NCBI RefSeq assembly: GCF_000183425.1
Contig: NC_014759.1
Coordinates: forward strand, 2,883,001-2,947,000
From: Marivirga tractuosa DSM 4126
GTDB taxonomy: Bacteria > Bacteroidota > Bacteroidia > Cytophagales > Cyclobacteriaceae
Direction: 5' to 3'
DNA: 64,000 nucleotides
The position numbers and the translations under genes are program-made. Positions 37,690-47,033 of the stretch are shown here, piece after piece. Numbering within the stretch: the first letter of the stretch is position 1; each line of letters starts with the position of its first letter. The notes beneath the pieces were generated by a model, which saw only the letters and a program-made list of their open reading frames with translations, made no database searches and was not told the DNA's origin.

Positions 37690-38433
37690 ATGAGGAAAGT
37701 TTTTGAAACAGTAGTAGGGTTAAATCCCAACTTTTCTTTTAGGGGCAAACAGCAAACTAGGATAGAAACTTTTAGCGATGCGGTTTTTGCTTTAGCGATT
37801 ACACTCTTGGTTCTATCTTCAACTATTCCAGAAACCTTTGAGGATCTATGGGCATCCATGCGCGATGTGATTCCATTCGCCATTTGCGTAGCATTGATCA
37901 TAGTGATTTGGTACCAGCACTACATATTCTTTTTGAAATACGGTCTCCAAGACAAGGTTACAATTTTGCTCAATACTATCTTATTATTTGTTCTTTTGGT
38001 ATACGTATACCCATTAAAATTTTTAGCAAGATTTCTATCCGAGATATACGGAGGTATTTTTGGTATAATTGAAACGGACCTCTCACGATTTGGTGAGTAC
38101 AGCCACCAAAATCTAAAACTATTAATGGTTAATTATGGTTTAGGAGCCTTTGCCATTTTCTTGGTGTTTTCTTTGATGTATTGGAGAGCCTATAAAATGA
38201 AATCACTTCTTGATTTAAACAGTTACGAAATATTTGATACCAAAAGCAGTATTATTGCAAATTTATTAATGTGTTCCGTTCCTTTGCTATCGTTAATAAT
38301 TACGCTCATAGATCCATGGGGCAATTTTAGAACCACGATTTTAAGCGGATTTTTATATTTTCTCTACGTGCCAATAATGATTGTTTTTGGAAGGATTACA
38401 TCCAAGAAATCCAGGAGGCTTCTCCAGGATTAG
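37690..38433 (+). CDS. TMEM175 family potassium-channel-like membrane protein
   Basis: Predicted integral membrane protein of 247 residues with about six helices. The diagnostic first-helix motif RIETFSDAVFALAITLLVL (about residues 28-46) matches TMEM175/DUF1211, where the FSDAVFA residues form the K+ channel entrance. Hydrophobic segments follow at about 64-82, 97-117, 146-163, 192-212 and 216-237. Bacterial homologs are leak-type K+ channels, but activity cannot be read from sequence. It converges with a TPR gene and is not clearly in an operon. Confidence 0.88.
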   Translation: MRKVFETVVGLNPNFSFRGKQQTRIETFSDAVFALAITLLVLSSTIPETFEDLWASMRDVIPFAICVALIIVIWYQHYIFFLKYGLQDKVTILLNTILLFVLLVYVYPLKFLARFLSEIYGGIFGIIETDLSRFGEYSHQNLKLLMVNYGLGAFAIFLVFSLMYWRAYKMKSLLDLNSYEIFDTKSSIIANLLMCSVPLLSLIITLIDPWGNFRTTILSGFLYFLYVPIMIVFGRITSKKSRRLLQD

Positions 38434-38460
38434 TGTGACATCAATTTGAGGATCGGAAAG

Positions 38461-39123
38461 TTACTCAGTAAACTTCTCTAGCTGCTTAATACACTTCTTC
38501 TGCGCTTTAATGATATCTTTATAGATATTCTTATTCTGTTCTGATTCATCAGTTGCCTCATAAGCATTTACGGCTTTTAAGTAATACATTTTGGCATTTA
38601 GAGCTAAGTCAATCATCATGTTTACTTCAGCTAGGATATAGAATTCCTTATAACTAGGGTTTTCCTTTTTCTCTATTAACTCAATTACTTTTAATAAAGA
38701 TGTTTCAGATTTTACTCTGTGCTGTTCGGCAAACTTTAAGGGTAAATCAAAGTCTTTAAATAGCGAAAGATGAGTAGAGGCCTTAGTCTTTAGGTAGAGT
38801 GCATTTTCTGGATCTATTTTAAGGGCTTTATTTAAATTTTTTAAGGCTTCTTGTTCTTTGCCTTTCACAAATTGTAAGGCAACACCCTTATAATAATAAC
38901 CATCAGAAATTTCAGGAGATAACTTAATAACTGTATCTGCATAGGAAGATAAACGATCAAATTCTTTTGTTCTTTCTAATACCTGACATGCCAATAGTGT
39001 CAAGGCTAAATTTTCAGGATCATTTTCTAATTCTGCAGTAATTTTATTAAGAGATGGTCTTACCTTGCCTGAATAATATAAAGTTTTAAGCGCTTCATAA
39101 CTGTTTTTGTTTTCCTCCTTCAT
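38461..39123 (-). CDS. Tetratricopeptide repeat protein
   Basis: Cytoplasmic protein of 220 residues with no signal peptide. TPR units occur at about residues 37-70 (LALTLLACQVLERTKEFDRL) and 71-105 (PEISDGYYYKGVALQFVKGK), with a third, PENALYLKTKASTHLSL, just after. The C-terminal 90 residues are helical and unclassified. The protein probably acts as a scaffold; no partner is encoded next to it. An AGGAG-like ribosome site (minus strand, GAGGAGAAAATG) precedes the ATG, unusual for this phylum and a good support for the start. Confidence 0.85.
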   Translation of the reverse strand: MKEENKNSYEALKTLYYSGKVRPSLNKITAELENDPENLALTLLACQVLERTKEFDRLSSYADTVIKLSPEISDGYYYKGVALQFVKGKEQEALKNLNKALKIDPENALYLKTKASTHLSLFKDFDLPLKFAEQHRVKSETSLLKVIELIEKKENPSYKEFYILAEVNMMIDLALNAKMYYLKAVNAYEATDESEQNKNIYKDIIKAQKKCIKQLEKFTE

Positions 39124-39336
39124 TTTCTCCTCTTTACCTAATTTTTATATATTCTAAGAATTAATAAGACCCAAAGCTATTGGGTGAACTGTTTAGCTGA
39201 AATGCAAAGGTACAAAACCTATAGCTTATGAAAAGAAAATAATGAATTCTATTATGAATTGATTTTAGGTTAATACTTACTTCATACAATTGATTTTGAA
39301 ATTGAGGGGTTTTGATTAGAGATGATCGAAATATAA

Positions 39337-40257
39337 TTATTCAGCCGTACCCCTTTCCCTTTCAACTTCTGTAACACTCACTGCAACTGCCCCCTCTTTT
39401 GGTAGAATAATCCTTCCCATTTCCTTAGAATAAATAAAAGTAACCTGTGCGCCAAATAATAGAATTAATACAGAATAATAAACCCAAACCAATATAGCTA
39501 CAAAAGACCCAGCTGCTCCATAAGAATCTGTAAGATTCGCAGTTCCTAAATAGAAGCCTAAAGAAAATTTACCTGCTACAAATAACACGGTGGTTACAAA
39601 AGCACCTACCCAAACATCTCTCCATTTAAGTTTAGCATCAGGAAGGACTTTAAATATTATGGCAAAAACTAGGGTAATAAAGCCAAGGGATATGGCAATA
39701 TTCATGATCTGAATGATGTAAATGGTTGCTCCGTCTAAAATCTCCTTTATATGTGTTTGTATAAATGAGATGACCGTATCTGCTAACAAAGAAACCAAAA
39801 GTAGAAAGCCTAAAGCAGCTATCATCGCCAAAGAAAGTAATCTGTTGATTATAAATTTTACAATCCCCTTTTTAGGTTTTGCTTTAATGCTCCAGATGGT
39901 ATTCAAACTATCTTGTAAAGAAATAAATACTGTAGTGGCACTAAAAAGTAAAGTGCCTATCCCTATTATTTGAAATAAAACACGGTCAGATTGTACTGTG
40001 GCAGAGGACAACAGACTATCGATTTGCTCAGAACTAGATTCACCCATTAATTGGTTGATTTGATCCAAAAACTGGGTTCTAACCACATCATCTTCATAGA
40101 AATATCCTGCAACAGTAATGGCGACCAGGCCAATAGCAGGTAAGGAAAATATGGTGAAATAAGCAGTTGAAGCACTGTGTTTAAATGGGTTTTCTTCAAA
40201 GAATTTAATGCCTGAGTTCTTAAATATTTGAAACCACTTAATTAAAAATTTAGCCAT
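39337..40257 (-). CDS. YihY/virulence factor BrkB family membrane protein
   Basis: Inner-membrane protein of 306 residues with six predicted helices. Family blocks are visible: HSASTAYFTIFSLPAIG near the N-terminus, SLQDSLNTIWSIKAKPKKG in the middle (the classical LN-x-IW motif), and GAAGSFVAILVWVYYSVLILLFGAQVTFIYS at the end (about 240-270). The function of the family is uncertain; it was once annotated as ribonuclease BN, an assignment later dropped. The C-terminal tail (EGAVAVSVTEVERERG) is charged. The gene is single, with about 200-nt gaps on both sides. Confidence 0.92.
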   Translation of the reverse strand: MAKFLIKWFQIFKNSGIKFFEENPFKHSASTAYFTIFSLPAIGLVAITVAGYFYEDDVVRTQFLDQINQLMGESSSEQIDSLLSSATVQSDRVLFQIIGIGTLLFSATTVFISLQDSLNTIWSIKAKPKKGIVKFIINRLLSLAMIAALGFLLLVSLLADTVISFIQTHIKEILDGATIYIIQIMNIAISLGFITLVFAIIFKVLPDAKLKWRDVWVGAFVTTVLFVAGKFSLGFYLGTANLTDSYGAAGSFVAILVWVYYSVLILLFGAQVTFIYSKEMGRIILPKEGAVAVSVTEVERERGTAE

Positions 40258-40453
40258 TTTTATAATTCTCGGATTGTTTTATTGAGTAATAAGGCAAACG
40301 AGTAGAATAAGAATAAGATTAGTGTAATTAATATCTCGCCATTTATATCACACTCAAATTGTAGTAGAAAAAAGCCGTGGCATTTTTCATAGTAAGTTAA
40401 CAAAGTAGTTTCTCCCTTAAGGTCTCAGCTGTGGTATTTTGTTGATTTAATCC

Positions 40454-41677
40454 CTAAAAAATAGCTCGCTTTATAATCTGCACATTTCTAACAGTATCTT
40501 GATGCTTTACTTCAATGGTAAGAGTATCTTGTCCAGAAATAGAATTCCGCATATCACAGTATTCTTGCTCATTAAACATGCTTAAGCCATTTACTGACAA
40601 AATTTCATCTCCTATTGATAAGTTCGATTTAGTAGCAGGAGAATCTTCCGTTAATGAACTGATCATTATCTTTTTATGCTTCTTAACAAAACGAGTTCCC
40701 ATCCCAGCAGTTTTACCAAGGAAATTCTGAACAGAATCATTAGGCTCAAGGAAAAGTAGATCATCTTTCCAGCTGATGGTAGTTTTGTATTTTTTGAAAA
40801 ACCCCAGACCCAATAAATTTAGACTATTAGATTCTGCGCTAATTGGGAAATTATTTATACTATGACCCGAACCCACAAAACTGAGCGTGTCAATTAAATA
40901 AATCCTTCCTTCAAATTTTTCATCTACTGCATCGCCTAAACCAGAAGCACCACTACCATAAAACCTTTTTGAATCAAATGATAAGGAATCCTCTATAATG
41001 TAATTTTCATCAATACTCAAATTTGAATTACTGCCCAAATCAACTAAAGGGCTTATTATTTGTCCTGATTCAGATAATTTAATAGGTATTCTCAATTGAT
41101 GTCCAAAAGAGTTTTCCGAAAGTTTGAATTTCAACGCATTTGGAGAAATAGAATCCTTATTGATTTCATCAGAAACAATGATCACGCTCTTTTCAAAATC
41201 GATTTGCCAATCAAGATGGCGCATAATTCCAGTACCTATTAAACCATAAGCTTCAAAACATTCTGCATTATAATCTACAGACTTTAGATGAATGTTCTCA
41301 AAAGTCAAACTTCCCAATTGAATCTTATCCAGCTTTTTTATTCTTGACCAGAAAAAGTTTCTACTTGCACCTATTCCAAATGAAAAACCATCATTCTCTA
41401 GTTCAATATCTGAATCTTCCTTATTAAAGATTATGTTACTTGCCCCACTATCTAGAATAAAAGGATATGTTGTCGTATCGTCTTCTAGGCTTACATCTAT
41501 TAAAATATGCCCTGAATTTGAATAGTAAAAGGGAATTGTATCATTATGATTTTCATTCACTATTTCAGCATGTCCTAACTTTTCAAAATTAGAATACATC
41601 AAGTAGATAAATGAAATGAATAGAAGTAGCAAGACTGCGAATGAAATCGCAAAAATTTTAAGGCCTTTTTTTATCAT
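40454..41677 (-). CDS. Membrane-anchored aspartyl protease with C-terminal PDZ domain
   Basis: Predicted periplasmic protease of 407 residues with an N-terminal membrane anchor (about 7-30). A retropepsin-like domain begins with DTTTYPFILDSGASNIIF, where the DSG Asp is catalytic, and a second lobe has LVDLGSNSNLS, which looks like the partner Asp-x-Gly. This gives a single-chain two-lobed enzyme rather than a homodimer. A PDZ domain (about 320-407) contains GMGTRFV, SPATKSNLSIGDEILSVNG and ends QIIKRAIF. This architecture occurs in many Bacteroidota; the substrate is unknown. Whether the second lobe is active is uncertain. Confidence 0.8.
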   Translation of the reverse strand: MIKKGLKIFAISFAVLLLLFISFIYLMYSNFEKLGHAEIVNENHNDTIPFYYSNSGHILIDVSLEDDTTTYPFILDSGASNIIFNKEDSDIELENDGFSFGIGASRNFFWSRIKKLDKIQLGSLTFENIHLKSVDYNAECFEAYGLIGTGIMRHLDWQIDFEKSVIIVSDEINKDSISPNALKFKLSENSFGHQLRIPIKLSESGQIISPLVDLGSNSNLSIDENYIIEDSLSFDSKRFYGSGASGLGDAVDEKFEGRIYLIDTLSFVGSGHSINNFPISAESNSLNLLGLGFFKKYKTTISWKDDLLFLEPNDSVQNFLGKTAGMGTRFVKKHKKIMISSLTEDSPATKSNLSIGDEILSVNGLSMFNEQEYCDMRNSISGQDTLTIEVKHQDTVRNVQIIKRAIF

Positions 41678-41851
41678 TTTTTACTAAAATCTTGTAATTA
41701 TGGTTCGTTTTGAAAGGATGTTTAAAGTGAAAACAGTTGAATCAAATATTGATCAAAACTATTCATACTGTTGAAATAAAAAAACTCTTAAGTGATGAAT
41801 TAAAAATATTTACCTAATTTTTATTAACTTATAGAGACAAAAAAGGAACTT

Positions 41852-42394
41852 ATGAAAACCCACACCTCGTCATTTGTATTGTTTTTATTGATTTTCACTT
41901 CAGGCACCTTTCCGAATAAAACTGATTTCTCAGGTAAGCTTAATATGAAAATTAAGGGGGAAAGTTACACTTTTGATGCTATGAAGCGATCTGATTCCCG
42001 GCTATCTTTTCAAGACAAAGGCATTGCAGTTTACATCGTAAATCCGAAAGGTGAAGGTACCATAGCAGAAATCACTATACTTTCAAATAGTATTTATGAT
42101 ATGAAATCACATAGATATGAATTAGGAACAAAGAAACAGAAGCCTAAAACGATGATGGATATCTATAATAAAGATTCGAGCAAAAATAAGGATATTCTCA
42201 ATTTCAAATTCCGAAGAATTGACCAAATGGATCAAGAAGAGTATTTTGAATTATCAAAAGGAACCGTTAATCTTGATTATGACGATGAAGCAGGCTACTT
42301 TAAGATCTCTTTTGTCGGAGAAGATAAGAATGGCATTTCAATATCTGGGCTTTTAGAACTAGACAATCCGTATGTAATAGACAGAAGAGATTGA
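41852..42394 (+). CDS. Secreted protein of unknown function
   Basis: I do not recognise this 180-residue protein. The N-terminus MKTHTSSFVLFLLIFTSGTFP is a signal peptide without a lipobox Cys. The rest is mixed beta-type sequence, Lys/Asp-rich, with motifs LNMKIKGESYTFDAMK, YELGTKKQKP and YFKISFVGEDKNG. It converges with the CPBP protease gene (29 nt between stops). The alternation of charged and hydrophobic residues suggests a small beta-sandwich exported protein. No paralog is in the window. Confidence 0.7.
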   Translation: MKTHTSSFVLFLLIFTSGTFPNKTDFSGKLNMKIKGESYTFDAMKRSDSRLSFQDKGIAVYIVNPKGEGTIAEITILSNSIYDMKSHRYELGTKKQKPKTMMDIYNKDSSKNKDILNFKFRRIDQMDQEEYFELSKGTVNLDYDDEAGYFKISFVGEDKNGISISGLLELDNPYVIDRRD

Positions 42395-42422
42395 AACTAT
42401 TGCTGAATTAAAATCTTGTCTT

Positions 42423-43298
42423 TTATATATCCTTTCTGAAAATACTCGATGGCTTAATTGATTTTTTACTTTGATAATAGATCCAAATCCAAATAATGGC
42501 AATTAGGTGAGCAACAATGGCTAGAGTCGATCCTTCGAAACCAAAGGCACCACCATTTAGCAACGTTTCCTGATGAATTTTAAACTCAATTAAAGAGTAA
42601 GAAGAGCTTCCACTTACATTAAATCCTAACAAAGATTGAAAGAAATTCCAGCTAAAGTGGAGTGCAATAGGGAACATAAGATTTCTCCTATAGAGGTATG
42701 GTAAACCCAATAATACTCCCGCTAAAAATAAGTTAGTAAATCCTGTGAAACTAGTATTCGGATTAAAACCGTGCATTAAAGAGAATAGCAAGGAAGAGAT
42801 AATTAATGCCAGAAAAGGAGGGAAAGAAAGCATGAAGTTTTTCAGTACATAGCCTCTAAACAAGACTTCTTCTGCTATTGCCACCATGATGAAAAGCAAA
42901 AGCATTAAGAATAATTCCCCTGGATCAAAATGGAATTTTTGAAAATTTATTTCTCCTAGAATTAATAATATAAGAAAGCCTAATCCCATAATGAGCAGTC
43001 CGAGTCCCAAACCTAAAAACAAATCTGAAGTTCTGTTTTTAAAGCTTAACCCTATGGAAGTTGGATGTTCTTTATCCACAAAACGGACAAATAGCCAAAC
43101 AGTAAAAAGGGTAGTAATCAAAAAAGAAAAAACAGTAAGAAGACTTCTCTCTATAGTTCTTGTAGCATCAAATTTAAAAAGCTCAATTCCTACAATTTCC
43201 CCTATCAAATATTGAAAAAATAATAAGGTAATACAAAATGGGATGATGATTCCTAAGACTCGTAACCATCCATTATGGTTCATTTTGGTGGTTCTCAT
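42423..43298 (-). CDS. CPBP family intramembrane glutamic endopeptidase
   Basis: Integral membrane protein of 291 residues with about eight helices. The catalytic motif EExxxR is AIAEEVLFRGYVLKNF (about 139-154), and the two conserved His sites are LMHGFNPNTS and LHFSWNFFQS (about 213-222), as in Abi/CAAX-type proteases. Family members process prenylated proteins or peptides, or confer bacteriocin immunity; the role here is unknown. The MtfA-like peptidase gene is 14 nt upstream and the GH15 gene just beyond, all on the same strand, so they may form one unit. Start could also be the ATG six codons in. Confidence 0.9.
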   Translation of the reverse strand: MRTTKMNHNGWLRVLGIIIPFCITLLFFQYLIGEIVGIELFKFDATRTIERSLLTVFSFLITTLFTVWLFVRFVDKEHPTSIGLSFKNRTSDLFLGLGLGLLIMGLGFLILLILGEINFQKFHFDPGELFLMLLLFIMVAIAEEVLFRGYVLKNFMLSFPPFLALIISSLLFSLMHGFNPNTSFTGFTNLFLAGVLLGLPYLYRRNLMFPIALHFSWNFFQSLLGFNVSGSSSYSLIEFKIHQETLLNGGAFGFEGSTLAIVAHLIAIIWIWIYYQSKKSIKPSSIFRKDI

Positions 43299-43311
43299 TT
43301 ATTTAGGCTTT

Positions 43312-44124
43312 CTAATTATTCATAAGCAATTTTAAGGGATCCTGCTTCAACAACTTAGTAGTCTTTTCATACAGAACCGGACTATAAGCTTTCAAGGCTT
43401 TGGGCCTTTCAAAAAAGTTCTCAAGGAGAACTGCAAAAAACTCATGATGATCAATAGCAGCAGCAGATCTAAACATCGAAGTATCTCCTTCTTTTACTTT
43501 AAACATTTCAAATTCAGCAAGGTCATAATATTTCTTCCATAAATTCTGATCTAAAAAACCATACTCATAATTGGAAATTCTGTTTTCGAGATGAATGGCA
43601 TGGGCTAATTCATGTATACCTAAATTCACACCATCCGATTCATTTGCTATGCCTTCTACCAGGTTCTTCCATGACAGAACTATAATCCCAAATCGAGGAT
43701 TCACCTCGCCTTTGTGATATTGTTTATTAATAGTAGAATAGTAATTATCTGGATAGATTAGAATCTTCTTAAAGTGTGCAAGATATACACGAGGAAGCCC
43801 AAAAGTTATTTGAACAGACAAAGCAGCCACCACTACTTTCATTTCTTCTGTTACTTCCTCCATCCCTCTAGAAACGAACTTTTTAGCGCTAATGAACTGA
43901 CTCACTCGCCACATAAACTCTTTCTGATATTGCAATTTCAGTTGCCTAAAATATGGAGAATACTTTTTGAGCTTCCTTACTTGTTCCTGATTAAGACGGC
44001 CGAGGCCGAAAATTCCGAAATAGTTTAAGGTTGCTTTTATCACATCCCTCACTGCCTTCAACATTAAAAGGACGATTAATAACGGAAAAGATAAAGCAAT
44101 TGCTAAAAATATATAATCAACCAA
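43312..44124 (-). CDS. MtfA-like zinc peptidase (DUF980 type)
   Basis: Predicted metallopeptidase of 270 residues. The N-terminus is a membrane helix (about 3-23). The zinc motif HELAHAIHLENR gives HExxH at about residues 165-169, within the MtfA/anthrax-lethal-factor-like clan, with a likely third Glu ligand downstream (around HHEFFAVLLENFFERP). In E. coli, MtfA binds the Mlc repressor and influences glucose uptake; no Mlc homolog is visible here. The only start that keeps the membrane helix is a TTG at 44122-44124, 3 nt after the GH15 stop, which suggests coupled translation. Confidence 0.88.
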   Translation of the reverse strand: MVDYIFLAIALSFPLLIVLLMLKAVRDVIKATLNYFGIFGLGRLNQEQVRKLKKYSPYFRQLKLQYQKEFMWRVSQFISAKKFVSRGMEEVTEEMKVVVAALSVQITFGLPRVYLAHFKKILIYPDNYYSTINKQYHKGEVNPRFGIIVLSWKNLVEGIANESDGVNLGIHELAHAIHLENRISNYEYGFLDQNLWKKYYDLAEFEMFKVKEGDTSMFRSAAAIDHHEFFAVLLENFFERPKALKAYSPVLYEKTTKLLKQDPLKLLMNN

Positions 44125-44127
44125 AAC

Positions 44128-45915
44128 TTAAGGCAAAAAATCAGGTTTGTCCAACTTATTATTTATTCTGTAAGCAGCATTTACCAAACCTACATGGCTG
44201 TAAGCCTGCGGGAAATTTCCCCACATGGAACCGTCTGATGATTTTACATCCTCACTTAACAAGCCCACGTGATTAGAATAGCCCACTAGTTCTTCAAAAG
44301 CTTCCATTGCTTCTTCTGTTCTGCCCACGCAAGCAAGTGCTTCCACATACCAAAAGGCACAAATCAGGAAGGTGGTCTCTGGTTCACCAAAATCATCTGC
44401 ATGCTTATATCTGTAAAATAAGCCTTTTCCTACTCTTAAGTCTTCCTCTAATGCCTTAAGATGATCTTTAGCTTTTTGGCTATCATGCGGAATATAATTC
44501 ATCATAATGAGTTGCAGAGTGCTGGCATCCATTCTATCCACTCCCTCAGCTTGTGCATAAGCTTTTCGGTTTGGCGCATAACATTTCTCAAGATGAGCAG
44601 CAGCTTGCTTCAATAATTTCTCCGCTTTTCTTCCTAGTTCAATTTCTCCAATTTCTCTGGCTATTTTCATAGCAGCATGGCTCCCAGCCCATTGGAAAAG
44701 ATGAGTATAGGCATGTTTTTGTTTCAGGTTTCTGAATTCCCATAAACCAGCATCAGCCTCATCCATTGTAAATTCAATTTTATCTAATATAGTCTGTAGT
44801 AAATAAGAAGATTGGGATTTCTCCATATTAGCAAATCGCTTATCTGTGTAGAGAGGCAAAATAGCTAGTAATATTTGGCCATAGACATCATTTTGAATGT
44901 GAGTGTAGGCGTCATTACCAAGACGAACCGGTTGATTTCCCATATAACCTGGCAGATCTAGCTCTTTCTCTATTATAGTGCCTTCTCCCACCAAATTATA
45001 GAGTGGTTGAACTCTTTCTTTGCCTCGCATTGGAATATTGGTGAGATATAAAAAATAATTTTCCATCTCTTCGAAGTGCCCAATATTATTGAAAGCGGTA
45101 AGGGTGTAGTAAGTATCTCGCATCCAACAATAGCGATAATCCCAGTTTCTGGTGCTGCCAGGTGATTCAGGTAAAGACATTGTAGGCGAGGCAATGATTC
45201 CTCCTGTATCTTCATACTGGTGAATTTTTAGTGCTAAAGATGAACGGATGACCTCTTCTTGATAATGTTGCCCAATACTGGTGGATTTTACCCAATTTTG
45301 CCAATAGAAAATGGTTTTACTAATGAAATTTTCAGCCGTCTCCTGCAATTCTGCTTCTAAAGGAGCACCATAGGTCATCACCATATAGCGTGTCTTGGTC
45401 AGCACAAACGGACTGCTGTCCATGACCATATTGATTGGAATATTTGTGGTCAGTCGCAAGGTTTCAGGTAATCCAAAATAGCGAATATGGCTGCTTCCCC
45501 TTTCACGAGTCAATTTTTTCTGTCCATAATCTCCTACTGGATTACAAACTACCCTCAATTGTGGCAAGCCTCTTAAAGGCTCGATTTTTCTGATCAACAT
45601 TTGAGGTCGATAATAGCGATCAAACTGGCGGAAACGTGGCGCACAATCAGTGATTTTATAGGCAAATTCATCCGTTTCCACTATTGTTTCCAATACATTT
45701 GTATTGGGGATATATGCTTGGGTTACTTTATAGTTTTCTGAAGTGGGCTTAATGGAAAATTCTCCTCCTTTTTCCCCGCCAATCAAACTGCCAAAAATAA
45801 ATGAACTGTCAAATCGGGGCATGCACATCCATTTAATGTCCGTATCTTTTCCGATAAGTGCCAAATAAGCACAATTGCCAATCATTCCAAGGTCGTAGGT
45901 ATGTCTCTCTTGCAT
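44128..45915 (-). CDS. GH15 family glycoside hydrolase (glucoamylase/trehalase-like)
   Basis: Cytoplasmic protein of 595 residues with no signal peptide. The N-terminal domain starts YDLGMIGNCAYLALIGKDTDIKWMCMPRFDSSFIFG, typical of the bacterial GH15 group. The (alpha/alpha)6 barrel begins near residue 240 with SLPESPGSTRNWDYRYCWMRD, the first substrate block. Blocks containing ETTFLICAFWYVEAL and SSDGSMWGNFPQAYSHVGLVNAAYR close the barrel and carry the other conserved catalytic Glu region. It may act on glycogen, maltodextrin or trehalose. It heads a tight minus-strand run with the MtfA-like and CPBP proteases. Confidence 0.92.
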   Translation of the reverse strand: MQERHTYDLGMIGNCAYLALIGKDTDIKWMCMPRFDSSFIFGSLIGGEKGGEFSIKPTSENYKVTQAYIPNTNVLETIVETDEFAYKITDCAPRFRQFDRYYRPQMLIRKIEPLRGLPQLRVVCNPVGDYGQKKLTRERGSSHIRYFGLPETLRLTTNIPINMVMDSSPFVLTKTRYMVMTYGAPLEAELQETAENFISKTIFYWQNWVKSTSIGQHYQEEVIRSSLALKIHQYEDTGGIIASPTMSLPESPGSTRNWDYRYCWMRDTYYTLTAFNNIGHFEEMENYFLYLTNIPMRGKERVQPLYNLVGEGTIIEKELDLPGYMGNQPVRLGNDAYTHIQNDVYGQILLAILPLYTDKRFANMEKSQSSYLLQTILDKIEFTMDEADAGLWEFRNLKQKHAYTHLFQWAGSHAAMKIAREIGEIELGRKAEKLLKQAAAHLEKCYAPNRKAYAQAEGVDRMDASTLQLIMMNYIPHDSQKAKDHLKALEEDLRVGKGLFYRYKHADDFGEPETTFLICAFWYVEALACVGRTEEAMEAFEELVGYSNHVGLLSEDVKSSDGSMWGNFPQAYSHVGLVNAAYRINNKLDKPDFLP

Positions 45916-45985
45916 ATTCTTGATTTCTTAAAGTCCGTAATTTTTAAAATTATTATGAAGGAAAAAAGTATAATGCCTCAAAACA

Positions 45986-46912
45986 TTATTTACCATAAAC
46001 AATCTCGCCCAAATTAGCATCAAAAATTTCGACTGCCTCTTTAATCAGACGAATGGCTTCCAAATAAAAATCGGGGTTAATTTTATCCGCAGTATCGGTT
46101 ATTTTATGGTAATCAGGATGATCATCAACTCCAAAGTAAATAAATGGGATTTTAGCCTTATGAAAAGGAGCATGGTCAGAAGCAGTAACCCAATTAGGTT
46201 TTTTCTTGGGTTCATCCCTCCCAAATAACAATTTAATACTTTTGTCTTTTGCAGCTTCTGTTATCAAGGGTTTTAAAAAAGGAGTGAAATAGGTACCTAC
46301 TACATATAATTCGTTTTTATCGCCACGACTTACCATATCCAGATTAACATTCATTATAATTTTACTGGTATCCACTACAACAGACTGCATAAAATGTTTT
46401 GCACCTTGCAATCCCATTTCTTCTGCATCAAAAAAGGCAAAGAGTAAATTGTTTTCAGGCTGGTTTTCTCTGAAGTATTCAGCTAAAGATAAAAGTGCAG
46501 TTATTCCACTGGCATTATCATCTGCTCCATTATAGATTTTTGTGCTATCTTTCATGCCAACATGATCATAATGTGCAGAAATTACTATAAAGTCTTCACC
46601 TGAATATCCTTCAATAAATCCTAGAACGTTAACAGCTGAAATCATGTCTTTTCCAAAAGTAAATGATTGTGTATAGTCTTGAACATAGGCGGAAACTCCT
46701 AGTTTTTGCAATCTTTGAATGATATATTTTCTAGCTATTTCATTGCCCATTGTGTTGGTTTTTCTGCCTTGCAAAGAATCTGATGCTAAGAAATACAAAT
46801 CATTCATTACCTTGCTAGAATCAGGAAAAACTAAGGTTGAATCTTTTTGGGCAAAGCTCGGCTGTGCAATCAACACGGCAATAAAAACAAGGTAAAATTT
46901 CAATAACTTCAT
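45986..46912 (-). CDS. M28 family zinc peptidase, exported
   Basis: Aminopeptidase-type enzyme of 308 residues from the ATG at 46912. The signal peptide MKLLKFYLVFIAVLIAQPSFAQ supports this start; the frame upstream to a TTG at 47002 is 5' leader. The peptidase domain has the ligand blocks VISAHYDHVG, NGADDNASGITALLSLAEYF and FFDAEEMGLQGAKHF (catalytic Glu-Glu), with DMVSRGDKNELYVVG and ASDHAPFHKAKIPFIYFG further on, all typical of M28. It is divergent from the 47034 gene. It may degrade oligopeptides together with the M1 and second M28 enzymes. Confidence 0.92.
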   Translation of the reverse strand: MKLLKFYLVFIAVLIAQPSFAQKDSTLVFPDSSKVMNDLYFLASDSLQGRKTNTMGNEIARKYIIQRLQKLGVSAYVQDYTQSFTFGKDMISAVNVLGFIEGYSGEDFIVISAHYDHVGMKDSTKIYNGADDNASGITALLSLAEYFRENQPENNLLFAFFDAEEMGLQGAKHFMQSVVVDTSKIIMNVNLDMVSRGDKNELYVVGTYFTPFLKPLITEAAKDKSIKLLFGRDEPKKKPNWVTASDHAPFHKAKIPFIYFGVDDHPDYHKITDTADKINPDFYLEAIRLIKEAVEIFDANLGEIVYGK

Positions 46913-47033
46913 TTTAAAAAAAGGTTCTGTTATATTGTTCCGTTTTGGATGATAAAGAATAAATTTATAGATAATGACGTTAAGATTCAGCTGATTATCC
47001 AAAAATATTTAATTTTCCCTGGAAATTAATTTT

